The notes beneath the pieces were generated by a model. That model saw only the letters and a program-made list of their open reading frames with translations, did no database searches and was not told the origin of the DNA. The translations under genes and the position numbers were made by a program. Source: Synechococcus sp. LTW-R (GTDB lineage: Bacteria; Cyanobacteriota; Cyanobacteriia; PCC-6307; Cyanobiaceae). Taken from it: a stretch of DNA of 64,000 nt. The stretch lies in contig NZ_CP059060.1 in assembly GCF_014217875.1 (NCBI RefSeq), positions 1,798,001-1,862,000 on the forward strand. Reading direction: 5' to 3'. This document shows, piece after piece, positions 20,245 to 28,882 of the stretch (position 1 is the stretch's first letter; every line of letters starts with the position of its first letter).

Positions 20245-21044
20245 CATGCCCAGCCCTTAAGGCGATAGAGCGCTAGCCCCAGGTGTTCCTTGAGGGCCAC
20301 GCTGCTCAGGTACAGCGCTCCTGCATCGGGCAGGAGGTCTTGAATGAAGGAGCTCGCCGTGGGGCGTCCCAATCGTTGTCGCTCCGGCAATAGGAAATCG
20401 CAGGCGACTGGAATCACCGTGAGGCCGCTGCGCTTCTCAAATGTGGCGAGCGAGCGCGGCAGGTGAAATGCGCTTGTGACCAGCAGCACCGTTCTCCAGC
20501 CCCGCGCTTGGGCGAGTTGGCCGATGTCGCGGGCTTCTTCGGCGGTGGTTTTCGAGAGGGGGTTGGGCAGGATCCGCTGGCTTGGTACTCCGAGTTCCTC
20601 GGCCAGGACCTTGGCGGAGAAGGCTTCGGCGGGGGCGGGATCCGCCGCGGTGAAGCTGATCTGGGCACCGCTGGTCACCAGGGTGCCCGCCTTCTTCTGG
20701 CGCATCAGCCGCACCCCTGTCAGTAGGCGATCTCCCCCTTCGCTCACTTCAACCCCCCGCCTCGGTGGCAAGGCCGGCTTGAGGCCGCCGCCGAGCACGA
20801 CGATGGCGTCGGCGTTGGGGATCGCCTGTGGCGTGAGCGCCGCCGCCCGCTCCTCCAGGCCCCAGATCAACTGTCGGCTGGTGACTGGCATGGCAAACAG
20901 CCAGACCATGGCGATGCCTGAGGCCCCTAGGGCGCGGCTGAGTTTGGCTCTGCGGTCACTGGTGAGTCCGGCGAGTTGCAGCAGCAACCCCAGGCCTAGG
21001 GGATAGACCAGCAACGGCAGCAGTTTGGAGAGCAGAAAGCCCAT
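20244..21044 (-). CDS. YdcF/ElyC-like membrane protein (DUF218)
   Basis: This is a 266-residue inner-membrane protein with two N-terminal hydrophobic segments and a C-terminal DUF218 domain from about residue 75. The domain is recognised by ADAIVVLGGG, GDRLLTGVRLMRQ, LPNPLSKTTAEEARDI and VLLVTSAFHLPRSLATFEK. Relatives (ElyC, SanA, YdcF) are linked to envelope integrity and lipid-carrier metabolism in E. coli; the activity is not settled. Its start overlaps the preceding gene as ATGA, making it the last gene of the ergothioneine operon. Whether it works in that pathway or merely shares transcription is unknown. Confidence 0.8.
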   Translation of the reverse strand: MGFLLSKLLPLLVYPLGLGLLLQLAGLTSDRRAKLSRALGASGIAMVWLFAMPVTSRQLIWGLEERAAALTPQAIPNADAIVVLGGGLKPALPPRRGVEVSEGGDRLLTGVRLMRQKKAGTLVTSGAQISFTAADPAPAEAFSAKVLAEELGVPSQRILPNPLSKTTAEEARDIGQLAQARGWRTVLLVTSAFHLPRSLATFEKRSGLTVIPVACDFLLPERQRLGRPTASSFIQDLLPDAGALYLSSVALKEHLGLALYRLKGWA

Positions 21045-21445
21045 CAGAGCCCCTGCCGCCGGCGCAGCTCTTCAAGGGCCTGCTCCGTTTCAAAGCGGGC
21101 CCAGGCCGAATCCAGGTCTTCGCTGCGTGGGGCTGGCTGGTGCAGGTCTTGGCCGATGGCTTCCAGCTGTTGCCAGAGCTCACGACCCTGTTGCATCAGC
21201 TGCTCCAGGTGCTGCTGGGCCCGTTGGGCCAGGTCCTGGGCACCGGCGGCCTGGGCCTTTTGCGTCCGTTCTTGCCACTGCTTGATCTCCGCAGCCAGCT
21301 CGAGAAGCTGGCGCCGCAGCTGGGCGGCCTCATTCAGCTGCTCTTGCCGGAGCCGCTCGCTCTGTTCGGGATGGGACTTGAGGAAGGCCTCGAGCTGTTG
21401 CTCGAGTTTTTGCTCCAGCTCATCCCACCAGGACCAGGAACTCAT
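21044..21445 (-). CDS. Coiled-coil companion protein of the ergothioneine cluster
   Basis: This 133-residue, Gln- and Glu-rich protein is predicted to be almost entirely helical with a long coiled coil (about 10-100). It begins MSSWSWWDELEQKLEQQLEAF, a Trp-rich N-terminal tip that may contact membrane or partner. I recognise it as the larger of two conserved cyanobacterial proteins that accompany egtB and egtD and are annotated as hercynine metabolism proteins; no biochemical role is known to me. It overlaps the upstream small gene and the downstream YdcF-like gene by ATGA junctions. Confidence 0.72.
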   Translation of the reverse strand: MSSWSWWDELEQKLEQQLEAFLKSHPEQSERLRQEQLNEAAQLRRQLLELAAEIKQWQERTQKAQAAGAQDLAQRAQQHLEQLMQQGRELWQQLEAIGQDLHQPAPRSEDLDSAWARFETEQALEELRRRQGL

Positions 21446-21669
21446 GCCGAGGGGGGTCGGGTGATCAGGGGCGCTTCGATCTCCTCCTGCAGGGGAGTGA
21501 TCGCCGCCTCCCGCGAGCGCAGCAACAACTGGGTGAGCCGGGCGATGGCGCCCTCCCCGAGGTTCTGCGTGGTCAGCTGTTCGAAGGCTTCGCCGTAGAG
21601 CTCCTCGAGCCGCTCAATCAGGCCTTCCCGCAGTTCCCGGGAGGCTCGCCGCTGATCTTCCCTCGCCAT
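21442..21669 (-). CDS. Small companion protein of the ergothioneine cluster
   Basis: This 75-residue helical protein begins MAREDQRRASRELREGLIERL and contains LEELYGEAFEQLTTQNLGEGAIARLTQLL. It matches my memory of the smaller hercynine metabolism protein that sits beside egtD in cyanobacteria. The function is unknown. It lies 19 nt after egtD and is coupled to the next gene by a four-base overlap. The absence of catalytic-looking residues suggests an adaptor or regulatory role, which is only inference. Confidence 0.7.
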   Translation of the reverse strand: MAREDQRRASRELREGLIERLEELYGEAFEQLTTQNLGEGAIARLTQLLLRSREAAITPLQEEIEAPLITRPPSA

Positions 21670-21688
21670 CGCACGTCCTTGAGGGCGT

Positions 21689-22666
21689 TCAGTCTGCCTG
21701 CTTCAGCAGGTGCAGCGATAGGTCATTGCGGGGATCACTCCAACGGGCCTCGCTGGTCCAGCCCGCCCGCGCGGCCAGGTTCAGAAAGGCCTCGGGGCTG
21801 TACTTGTGGCTCGTTTCGGTGATTAAGGACTCTCCTTCAGCGAAGTGCCAGCTGCGGCCACAGGCCTGCACGGTTTGATCCCGCTGGCTGATTAGGGCCA
21901 TTTCGATGTGGCTGGCTGCGGCGACCCAGCGGGCTTGGTAGCGGAACTGATCGAGGTCGAAATCACAGCCGAGGTCGCGGTTCAACCGCTCCAGCAGGTT
22001 CAGGGCGAAGCGGGCGGAGATACCGGCTGCATCGTCGTAGGCCGCCTCGAGCCGCTCCGTTGCCTTGGGCTGGTCGATCCCGATCAGCAGTGTTCCATCA
22101 GGACCAAGCAGACGCCGAAATTGCCGCAGCAGGGTCTCGGCGGCTGTGGTGGTGAAGTTCCCCAGGGAGCTGCCGGGGAAGAAACCCAGGCGCCGCTGCT
22201 GCAGCAAGGGGTGGCTGGGGAGCTGCTCCAGTTGGCTGTAGTCGCAGCAGATACCCACCATCGGCACGTCTGGATGGTCCTTTTGGAGCCGCGCGCAGGC
22301 CTGGGCGAGATGGTCCGCGCTGATGTCGAGGGCGACGTAGGCCGGCCGCTGCAGCGCCTCGAGCAGCGGTCCAACCTTGCGGGCGCTGCCGGCGCCGAAT
22401 TCCACCAGGGTGCCGTCCCCAAGGGCCGCGGCCATGGCCTGGGCCTGGTCCTCAAGCAGCGCGGTTTCGGTCTTGGTCAGGCTGTATTCGGGCTGCTGGC
22501 AAATCAGGTCGAAGAGGCGCGAGCCCTCGGCGTCATAGAGAAACCAGGCGGGCAATTGTTTGGGGGTTTGGCTGAGGCCCTCAATCACCAGCTGGCGCAT
22601 GTCTGCGGCGGCGGGATGCAGATCGAGCAGTTCGGGGGTGCCGCTGCGATGCAGGGTGCTGGTCAT
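21689..22666 (-). CDS. egtD: L-histidine N-alpha-methyltransferase
   Basis: EgtD trimethylates histidine with three SAM to give hercynine, the first step of ergothioneine synthesis. The 325 residues show the family N-terminus LPAWFLYDAEGSRLFDLIC and PEYSLTKTETALL, the SAM-binding GTLVEFGAGSARKVGPLL, YVALDISADHL, FFPGSSLGNFT and ARWVAAASHIEMALIS near the C-terminus. I start at ATG 22666, which overlaps the egtB stop (ATGA). SAH produced here would be removed by AhcY, also in this window. Confidence 0.93.
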   Translation of the reverse strand: MTSTLHRSGTPELLDLHPAAADMRQLVIEGLSQTPKQLPAWFLYDAEGSRLFDLICQQPEYSLTKTETALLEDQAQAMAAALGDGTLVEFGAGSARKVGPLLEALQRPAYVALDISADHLAQACARLQKDHPDVPMVGICCDYSQLEQLPSHPLLQQRRLGFFPGSSLGNFTTTAAETLLRQFRRLLGPDGTLLIGIDQPKATERLEAAYDDAAGISARFALNLLERLNRDLGCDFDLDQFRYQARWVAAASHIEMALISQRDQTVQACGRSWHFAEGESLITETSHKYSPEAFLNLAARAGWTSEARWSDPRNDLSLHLLKQAD

Positions 22667-23844
22667 GGCTGGCCCCCCATAGCCAGTCGAATCCCGCTGG
22701 CCATCCAACGGCTGTGGGGCGGGTAGAAGTTGCGGTAGGTGAGGCGTTCGTGGCCGGCTGGGGTCAAGAAGCAGCTGCCCCGCAGCACGAACTGCGAGCT
22801 CATGAATTTGCCGTTGTATTCACCAATGGCCCCTGCGGCGGGCGTAAAACCCGGATAGGGCCGGTAGGGGCTGCCGGTCCATTGCCACAGGCAGCCAAAC
22901 ACCTTCTCGAGCTGCCCGCTGCCGGCCGCCAGTTCCCATTCGCCTTCTTCGGGGAGGCGGGCCCCAGCCCAGCGGGCGTAGGCATCGGCTTCAAACCAAC
23001 TGATGTGTCTGACGGGAGCGTCGGGATGGCGTGCCCTCCGGCCCGCGAGGCTGAACTCCCAGTCACCGCGCCAGTAGCGCGGCGCCTGCCAGCCCCGTTC
23101 TTGCACCAGGGCCCAGCCCTCACTCATCCAGAGGTCGGCGCGCTGGTAGCCCCCATCGGCGATGAAGGCGGCGTACTCGCCATTGGTCACCAGCCCATGG
23201 CTGATCGCGAAGGGGTCCAACCAGATCCGGTGCCGGGGCGCCTCGTTGTCGAAGTGGAAGACCTCCGAGTCAGGCTCCAAGCCGATCTCCACGAGGCCCC
23301 CCTCGAAGCGGTGCCAGCCCTGGGGACTCGGACTGCTCCAGCTGGCGTCGTAGGGCGCGTCGTGGAGTGGGTTGGCGGCTGGTTCGAGCGGATTGCGGCT
23401 GAAGCCGTCCAGGAGATCCATCAACAGCAGCTCTTGGTGCTGCTGCTCGTGCTGCAGTCCGAGTTCCACCAGGGCTGCGGGAAGGTGATCCAGTTCGGCC
23501 ATCAGGGCCTCACTGACCCGCTGGCGCCAGGCCAGCACCTCGGTGATCGAGGGTCTGCTCAAGAGGCCCCGCTCCGGCCTGGGGTGCCGTTCGCCGACGG
23601 CCTCGTAATAGCTGTTGAAGAGGTAGCACCAGCGGCTGTCGGCGCAGGCGTAGCCCTCCCTCTGGCTCAGCAGGAACTCCTCGAAAAACCAGGTGGTGTG
23701 GGCCAGATGCCATTTCGCGGGACTGGCGTCCGGCATCCCCTGGAGGCAGAGGTCCTCGGCTTCCAGGCCTTCGATCAGGGCCTCCGTGGCACGGCGGATC
23801 TCCTGCAGCCGCGGCAAGACGGCGGCAGCTGAGGTCGACACCAT
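22663..23844 (-). CDS. egtB: Hercynine oxygenase / sulfoxide synthase EgtB
   Basis: EgtB is a non-haem iron enzyme that joins hercynine to a thiol (gamma-glutamylcysteine or cysteine) with oxygen to form the sulfoxide precursor of ergothioneine. The 393 residues have a DinB-like N-terminal domain with HLAHTTWFFEEF and the iron-binding LGLQHEQQHQELL, and a formylglycine-enzyme-like C-terminal domain (from about 190) with HRIWLDPFAISHGLVTNGEY, ISWFEADAYARWAG, WELAAG and LWQWTGSPYRPYPGF. The thiol donor cannot be read by eye. No egtA, egtC or egtE is present here. I use the ATG at 23844; the frame runs on antisense to the cysteine synthase gene. Confidence 0.92.
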   Translation of the reverse strand: MVSTSAAAVLPRLQEIRRATEALIEGLEAEDLCLQGMPDASPAKWHLAHTTWFFEEFLLSQREGYACADSRWCYLFNSYYEAVGERHPRPERGLLSRPSITEVLAWRQRVSEALMAELDHLPAALVELGLQHEQQHQELLLMDLLDGFSRNPLEPAANPLHDAPYDASWSSPSPQGWHRFEGGLVEIGLEPDSEVFHFDNEAPRHRIWLDPFAISHGLVTNGEYAAFIADGGYQRADLWMSEGWALVQERGWQAPRYWRGDWEFSLAGRRARHPDAPVRHISWFEADAYARWAGARLPEEGEWELAAGSGQLEKVFGCLWQWTGSPYRPYPGFTPAAGAIGEYNGKFMSSQFVLRGSCFLTPAGHERLTYRNFYPPHSRWMASGIRLAMGGQP

Positions 23845-23928
23845 CCCAACGGCTCCTGCTGAGCGGACCCTAGAAGCCCAACCCTGTTGCATCAACGCTT
23901 CTACGATCACTGCAACGCAGGGACGGGC

Positions 23929-24930
23929 ATGGGCGCCAGCACTCCGGGGATTGCATCCGGCTTTGTCGGTGCGGTGGGCCAGACCCCGCTGATTCGTCTG
24001 AACGCCCTGAGTGCCCTGACCGGCTGCGAGATCCTCGGCAAGGCTGAGTTCATGAACCCGGGCGGGTCGGTCAAGGACCGGGCGGCCCTCGGGATTCTGT
24101 TGGAGGCCGAAGAGCAGGGCGTCCTCAAACCTGGCGGCACCGTGGTCGAGGGCACGGCGGGTAACACCGGGATTGGCCTGACGCACCTCTGCAATGCCCG
24201 TGGTTACCGGGCGGTGATCGTGATCCCGGAGACCCAATCCGCGGAGAAGATCGGTCTGCTGCGTAGCCTGGGGGCCGAGGTGCGCACCGTTCCCGCCGTT
24301 CCCTACAAGGACCCCAATAATTACGTCCGCCTCTCGGGCCGCATCGCGGAAGAGATCCCGGGGGCGGTCTGGGCCAATCAGTTCGACAACCTCGCCAACC
24401 GCCGCGCCCACTACCGGACCACGGGTCCGGAGATCTGGGAGCAAACCGGCGGCCAGGTGGATGCCTGGGTGGCTGCCACGGGCACTGGCGGCACCTATGC
24501 CGGTGTGGCGCTCTATTTGAAGGAGCAAAAGCCACAGCTGCGCTGTGTCCTGGCGGATCCCCATGGCAGCGCCCTGTACAGCTGGGCCACCAGCGGCGAA
24601 CTCAGCAGCGAGGGCAACTCGATCACGGAGGGCATTGGCAATAGCCGCGTGACCGCGAACCTGGAGGGAGCTCCGGTGGACGACGCGGTCCGGATCCACG
24701 ATCAGGATGCGCTCCAGACGATTTACGACCTGCTTTGGCAGGAGGGTCTGTTCCTGGGCGGATCCGTCGGCATCAATGTGGCCGCAGCCGTCGAGACAGC
24801 CCGTCGCATGGGGCCGGGCCACACCATCGTCACGGTCCTCTGCGACAGCGGAGATCGCTATCGGTCACGGCTTTATGACGCTGAGTGGCTGAAGGGCAAA
24901 GGTCTGCAGCAACCTGAGCGCGCGGCCTGA
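23929..24930 (+). CDS. PLP-dependent cysteine synthase family protein
   Basis: It makes cysteine from O-acetylserine and sulfide, or a related beta-replacement. The 333 residues include the PLP lysine in EFMNPGGSVKDRAA, the substrate loop GTAGNTGIGL, the phosphate-binding GTGGTYAG, and GLFLGGSVGINVAAA near the C-terminus. This form resembles the cyanobacterial CysK variants closer to CBS-type enzymes than to E. coli CysK. It starts 84 nt from the divergent egtB, so the two may share a control region; providing cysteine for EgtB is an attractive inference. The ATG at 23929 is preferred over an upstream ATG at 23887. Confidence 0.9.
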   Translation: MGASTPGIASGFVGAVGQTPLIRLNALSALTGCEILGKAEFMNPGGSVKDRAALGILLEAEEQGVLKPGGTVVEGTAGNTGIGLTHLCNARGYRAVIVIPETQSAEKIGLLRSLGAEVRTVPAVPYKDPNNYVRLSGRIAEEIPGAVWANQFDNLANRRAHYRTTGPEIWEQTGGQVDAWVAATGTGGTYAGVALYLKEQKPQLRCVLADPHGSALYSWATSGELSSEGNSITEGIGNSRVTANLEGAPVDDAVRIHDQDALQTIYDLLWQEGLFLGGSVGINVAAAVETARRMGPGHTIVTVLCDSGDRYRSRLYDAEWLKGKGLQQPERAA

Positions 24931-24936
24931 TCCACG

Positions 24937-26538
24937 TTGGTGGAAGACGATCCGAGTTTGGAGCCGGGAGCGCTTATCGGCGGTCGCTACCGCTTGGAGC
25001 GTTCCCTGTCGGATGACCGCTGGTTGGCCTTGGATCAGGCGGCTGCCGATGCGCCGACCCATCTCACTGTCCTGAGTGAACTGACGGAGGAGCAAGGGGA
25101 GGAACTGAGCAAGCGCTGGCTTCAGCTCCAGAGGGTCTTGCATCCCCAGCTGCCTCGTTTTGGGGATCTGATCAACACCGGTGAGGCCCTCTGGCTGCCT
25201 CGCCCCTGGCAGGAGGGAGAGACCCTGCAGGCCCTGCTGGATGCCGGCGAGACCTTCTCGCTGGAGGACGTCTTGGTGTTGCTGCGTCAGCTGTTGCCGG
25301 TTCTGGCCCAGCTGCATAGCCAGCGTCTGTCCTGCGCGGATTGGTCACCGGCTCACATTCTGCGGCGATCGCCGGATGGTCTGACGGTTCCCTTGGCGCT
25401 GGAGCAGCCAGCCCCTTGGGATCCCCAGCGCGATCTGCTGGCCATCGCTGAGTTGGCCCAAACCTTGCTGGCGGACCAGGCCCCATCCGCCTTGGCCTCG
25501 ATTGGGCCGCTCCAGGCCTTGAGCAGCGATCAGCCGGCGTTGCGTTTCCCCTCTGCCGCCGCTGCCCTCGCCGCCTTTCAACAGTTCACGCCTGTTGCCA
25601 CTGCGCCAGCGGTGGTGCGCCATTCGACCCCGTCCCGAAGACGGAAGCGTCAACAGGAGCAGGACGCGGAAGGTCGGCTCTGGCCAGTGGTCGTTGCCCT
25701 GGTCCTGGCCGCGCTGGTGGGGACGGCGGTGGGTTGGTTGCTGTTGAGCCGAGGCAAGGTCACGGGCCCGACGGCGCTCCCGAGTTTTCGGCTGCGTTCG
25801 AGCTTGCCGGCGGCGGAGATCAACCAGCGCGAGCAGCTACTGAATCGCCTCCGGGCCCTGCAGGTCGATCGGCGTTGGTTCCTCAAGTTGGTGGACGCGA
25901 GCTTCCTGGAGCGCGGCGGCCGGCTGCCCTCCGATAGCCAAGCGGATGCTCCCCTGCGCAAGGTCTGGAGCGAACTGGCCGAAGACTGGCTAAGCCGTGT
26001 GGAGCAGCTACCCCTGCCGCTACGCCCCCGCTTGGGCAACCTGACGGCCACCGATTGGAACCGGCGCCAACAGGGCCTTGTGGCCCAGGGGCTGAGTCCG
26101 GAGGTGGTGCAGAAGCTCGTCTCGGGCAGTGCCTTGAACCTGCTGAACGGACCCCAGGCCGCTGAGATCCCCGCGGAGCCCTTTCGCCAGCTCTGGTACG
26201 CCGCCGCCGAGCAGGCCCTTGGCAACCTGCAGATCGAGTTGATCAAAGGGCAGCGCAACAGCACCAAAACCATCTCCGCCAGGGTCCCGGCGGGTGGTGC
26301 CCGGGTCTTCCCGATTCAGGTGCCGTCGGGCAGTCGCCTGGTCCTGGGGGTCAAGGGCTCCCCGTTGATGCAGATGAGTGTGTTCGCGGCGGATGGTCAG
26401 CTGCTGGAAGCCCGTGGTCCGCTGCGGGTGGTGAGCCTGGGGGAGGTCAAACGCTCCCCAGTTCAGGTCTTGATCAGCAACGACGGTCTGTCGTCGGCGA
26501 GCCTGACCCTCTCCCTGCGTGTGGATCCAACTCAGTAG
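24937..26538 (+). CDS. Membrane pseudokinase-like protein
   Basis: This 533-residue protein has three parts. The N-terminal 230 residues are shaped like a Ser/Thr kinase: [10 protein letters not shown] resembles the glycine-loop strand, and [12 protein letters not shown] sits where HRDLKPENI is expected. The Asp is kept, but the Lys and Asn are replaced, no DFG is visible, and no convincing ATP-anchoring Lys is seen. A basic stretch (RRRKRQQEQ) and one membrane helix ([20 protein letters not shown], about 250-270) follow, then an outer region of about 250 residues with helices and a terminal beta-sandwich-like domain. It probably senses or scaffolds rather than phosphorylates. The start is TTG at 24937, six bases after the cysteine synthase gene. 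Confidence 0.7.
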   Translation: MVEDDPSLEPGALIGGRYRLERSLSDDRWLALDQAAADAPTHLTVLSELTEEQGEELSKRWLQLQRVLHPQLPRFGDLINTGEALWLPRPWQEGETLQALLDAGETFSLEDVLVLLRQLLPVLAQLHSQRLSCADWSPAHILRRSPDGLTVPLALEQPAPWDPQRDLLAIAELAQTLLADQAPSALASIGPLQALSSDQPALRFPSAAAALAAFQQFTPVATAPAVVRHSTPSRRRKRQQEQDAEGRLWPVVVALVLAALVGTAVGWLLLSRGKVTGPTALPSFRLRSSLPAAEINQREQLLNRLRALQVDRRWFLKLVDASFLERGGRLPSDSQADAPLRKVWSELAEDWLSRVEQLPLPLRPRLGNLTATDWNRRQQGLVAQGLSPEVVQKLVSGSALNLLNGPQAAEIPAEPFRQLWYAAAEQALGNLQIELIKGQRNSTKTISARVPAGGARVFPIQVPSGSRLVLGVKGSPLMQMSVFAADGQLLEARGPLRVVSLGEVKRSPVQVLISNDGLSSASLTLSLRVDPTQ

Positions 26539-27029
26539 CGGGAGATGGCTTTTTTGGCGTCCTTGATGTCCTGCTTGCGCCGCTCCTCTTGACGCTTGTC
26601 ATGGAGCTTGCGGCCCTTGCCCACGCCAATGGTCGCCTTGATCCAGGACCCCTTCAGGTGGATGTTCAGGGGAATCAAGGTGAGGCCCTTCTGGTCCACG
26701 GCGATCCGCAGCTTGTCGATCTCCTTGCGGTGGGCGAGCAGGCGACGGGTTCGGAGGGGTTCGTGGTTGAAGTAGGCGCCGGCGTGGGTGTGGGGTGAGA
26801 TGTGGACGTTGTGCAGTTGCAGCTGCCCTTTGCGGATCAGGCAGAAGCCATCGCGCAGGTTCACTTGGCCCGCTCGGATGGACTTGACTTCGGTGCCCAT
26901 CAGCTCAACGCCGCACTCCAGCGTTTCCAGAATTTCGTACTGATGCCGTGCGAAGCGGTTGTCCGCCAGCAGTTTGTTGGCGGCTTCCCGAAGGGCCTTG
27001 GCGTTCTTTTTGCCCCCGCCCTTGGCCAT
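26532..27029 (-). CDS. smpB: SsrA-binding protein
   Basis: SmpB binds tmRNA and delivers it to stalled ribosomes for trans-translation. The 165 residues have [29 protein letters not shown] at the start of the OB-fold core, [32 protein letters not shown], and the basic C-terminal tail [12 protein letters not shown] that acts in decoding. The start ATG at 27029 matches the usual MAKGGGKKN beginning. It overlaps the end of the convergent pseudokinase gene by seven bases. The tmRNA gene is not in this window. Confidence 0.96.
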   Translation of the reverse strand: MAKGGGKKNAKALREAANKLLADNRFARHQYEILETLECGVELMGTEVKSIRAGQVNLRDGFCLIRKGQLQLHNVHISPHTHAGAYFNHEPLRTRRLLAHRKEIDKLRIAVDQKGLTLIPLNIHLKGSWIKATIGVGKGRKLHDKRQEERRKQDIKDAKKAISRY

Positions 27030-27107
27030 GGCGCTGTGATCCAGGTCCACCGACCCTAGGGATGGACCCGCTGGCCGGCGGCCGTCCCCTGCCGATACCC
27101 TCGGGCG

Positions 27108-28148
27108 ATGGCCATCGTCTCTTCGGGATCAACAGCGCCGCGCGAGCCGGCCCCGAGGTTGGTCGATCCCGCTGTGAGCGAGCAAGAGAAGCCGCTGCAG
27201 CGGGAAGATTCGCTCCGGCCTAAGCAGTTGGCGGATTACATCGGCCAGAGCGAGCTCAAACAGGTTCTTGGGATTGCGATTGAGGCCACCCAAGCGCGGG
27301 ATGAAGCCCTCGATCACGTCTTGCTCTATGGCCCCCCCGGGTTGGGCAAGACCACGATGGCGATGGTCTTGGCCGAGGAGTTGGGGGTGCGTTGCCGCAT
27401 CACCAGTGCCCCGGCGTTGGAGCGCCCCCGTGACATCGTTGGATTGCTCGTGAATCTGCAGCCCCGGGAGCTGCTGTTCATCGACGAAATTCACCGCCTG
27501 ACCCGGGTGGCCGAAGAGTTGCTCTACCCGGCGATGGAGGACTTTCGCCTCGATCTCACCGTCGGCAAGGGCACGACGGCCCGCACCCGAACGATTCCCT
27601 TGGCTCCTTTCACCTTGGTGGGGGCGACGACGCGGGCGGGTTCGTTGAGTTCTCCGCTGCGGGATCGCTTTGGTCTGATCCAGCGGCTGGAGTTCTACGG
27701 ACTGGAAGACCTTCAGGCGATCGTGCAGCGGGCCGCCGGTTTGCTTCAACTCGACTTGGCGGAAGAGGCGGCCCTCGAGGTGGCCCGCCGTTGCCGGGGC
27801 ACCCCCCGGATCGCGAATCGCCTGCTGCGTCGGGTGCGCGATGTCGCCTCTGTTGGTGGCCATGCGCGGGTGAGTGCCGAGTTGGTGCAGCAGGCCTTGA
27901 GCCTGCATCGGGTGGATGGCCGCGGCTTGGATGCCAGCGACCGGCGTCTGTTGGACCTGCTCCACAGCGGCTATGGCGGTGGACCGGTGGGCCTCGACAC
28001 CCTCGCGGCTGGCTTGGGGGAAGACCCCGTCACCCTGGAATCGGTGGTGGAGCCGTTCCTGTTGCAGCAGGGCCTGTTGCAGCGCACCCCCCGCGGGCGC
28101 GTCATTACCCAGGCCGGCATTGATCACCTGCAGGATCAGGCGGCATGA
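27108..28148 (+). CDS. ruvB: Holliday junction branch-migration ATPase RuvB
   Basis: RuvB is the hexameric motor that drives branch migration of Holliday junctions together with RuvA. The 346 residues contain [12 protein letters not shown], Walker [13 protein letters not shown], Walker [11 protein letters not shown], sensor 1 [20 protein letters not shown] with the Arg finger, and the winged-helix C-terminus with [12 protein letters not shown] and [17 protein letters not shown]. An N-terminal extension of about 35 residues precedes the conserved core. It diverges from smpB across 78 nt and overlaps the TPR gene by ATGA. Confidence 0.97.
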   Translation: MAIVSSGSTAPREPAPRLVDPAVSEQEKPLQREDSLRPKQLADYIGQSELKQVLGIAIEATQARDEALDHVLLYGPPGLGKTTMAMVLAEELGVRCRITSAPALERPRDIVGLLVNLQPRELLFIDEIHRLTRVAEELLYPAMEDFRLDLTVGKGTTARTRTIPLAPFTLVGATTRAGSLSSPLRDRFGLIQRLEFYGLEDLQAIVQRAAGLLQLDLAEEAALEVARRCRGTPRIANRLLRRVRDVASVGGHARVSAELVQQALSLHRVDGRGLDASDRRLLDLLHSGYGGGPVGLDTLAAGLGEDPVTLESVVEPFLLQQGLLQRTPRGRVITQAGIDHLQDQAA

Positions 28149-28882
28149 CGGCACTGTTCGCGCTTCTGCTGGCGGTGCAGCTGAGCCTGCCTCAACTCTT
28201 TGATCAGGCCCTGACGGCCAGTCGCGAGGGGGCCTTCCCCCAGGCGCTCGACCTTTGGAATCAGGTGCTGGAGCTGGCTCCGGAGGACGCGGCGGCTTGG
28301 AGTAATCGCGGCAACATCCAGCTGGCCCTCGGGGATCCCGAGGCGGCCATTGCCGATCAGACCAAGGCGATGGAGCTGGATTCCAGCAACGCTGATCCCC
28401 ATCTGAACCGCGGTACTGCCGAAGAAGCCCTGAAGCAGTGGGACGCCGCTGAAGCCGATTACCGCTGGATCCTCGAGCGTGGCCCCGATGCCTCGGCTCT
28501 CTACAACCTGGGCAATGTCCAGGGTTCCAAAGGCGATTGGCAGCAGGCCCGGGACAGTTTTGAGCAGGCCTCCCAGGAACGTCCCGGCTTTGCGATGGCC
28601 CGCTCCAGTGCGGCCTTGGCGGACTTTCAGTTGGGCGATCTGGACCTGGCGGAGAAGGAGTTGCGCAACATCATTCGCCGCTATCCCCTCTTTGCCGATG
28701 CCAGGGCCGCATTGACCGCCTTGTTGTGGCGCAAGGGTGAATCCGGGGAAGCCGAGAGCCATTGGGCCTCGGCTGCGGGCTTGGATCCCCGTTATCGCCA
28801 GCCAGAATGGCTCTTAGAGATCCGGCGCTGGCCGCCGGTTCCGACCCAAGCGCTGTCTGACTTTTTGGCCCTGAGCAGCTGA
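28145..28882 (+). CDS. Exported TPR-repeat protein
   Basis: This 245-residue protein has an N-terminal hydrophobic signal ([16 protein letters not shown]), followed by at least four tetratricopeptide repeats; [29 protein letters not shown] split across two repeats and [25 protein letters not shown] are typical. TPRs serve as docking surfaces; the partner is unknown. It could be periplasmic, luminal or membrane-anchored. It is coupled by overlap to ruvB upstream and to the amidohydrolase downstream. No enzymatic residues are evident. Confidence 0.82.
   Translation: MTALFALLLAVQLSLPQLFDQALTASREGAFPQALDLWNQVLELAPEDAAAWSNRGNIQLALGDPEAAIADQTKAMELDSSNADPHLNRGTAEEALKQWDAAEADYRWILERGPDASALYNLGNVQGSKGDWQQARDSFEQASQERPGFAMARSSAALADFQLGDLDLAEKELRNIIRRYPLFADARAALTALLWRKGESGEAESHWASAAGLDPRYRQPEWLLEIRRWPPVPTQALSDFLALSS

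Noticed and set aside
22714-23832. A 372-residue frame antisense to egtB
   Set aside because: The conserved iron and formylglycine-enzyme-like motifs are on the other strand; this one has none.
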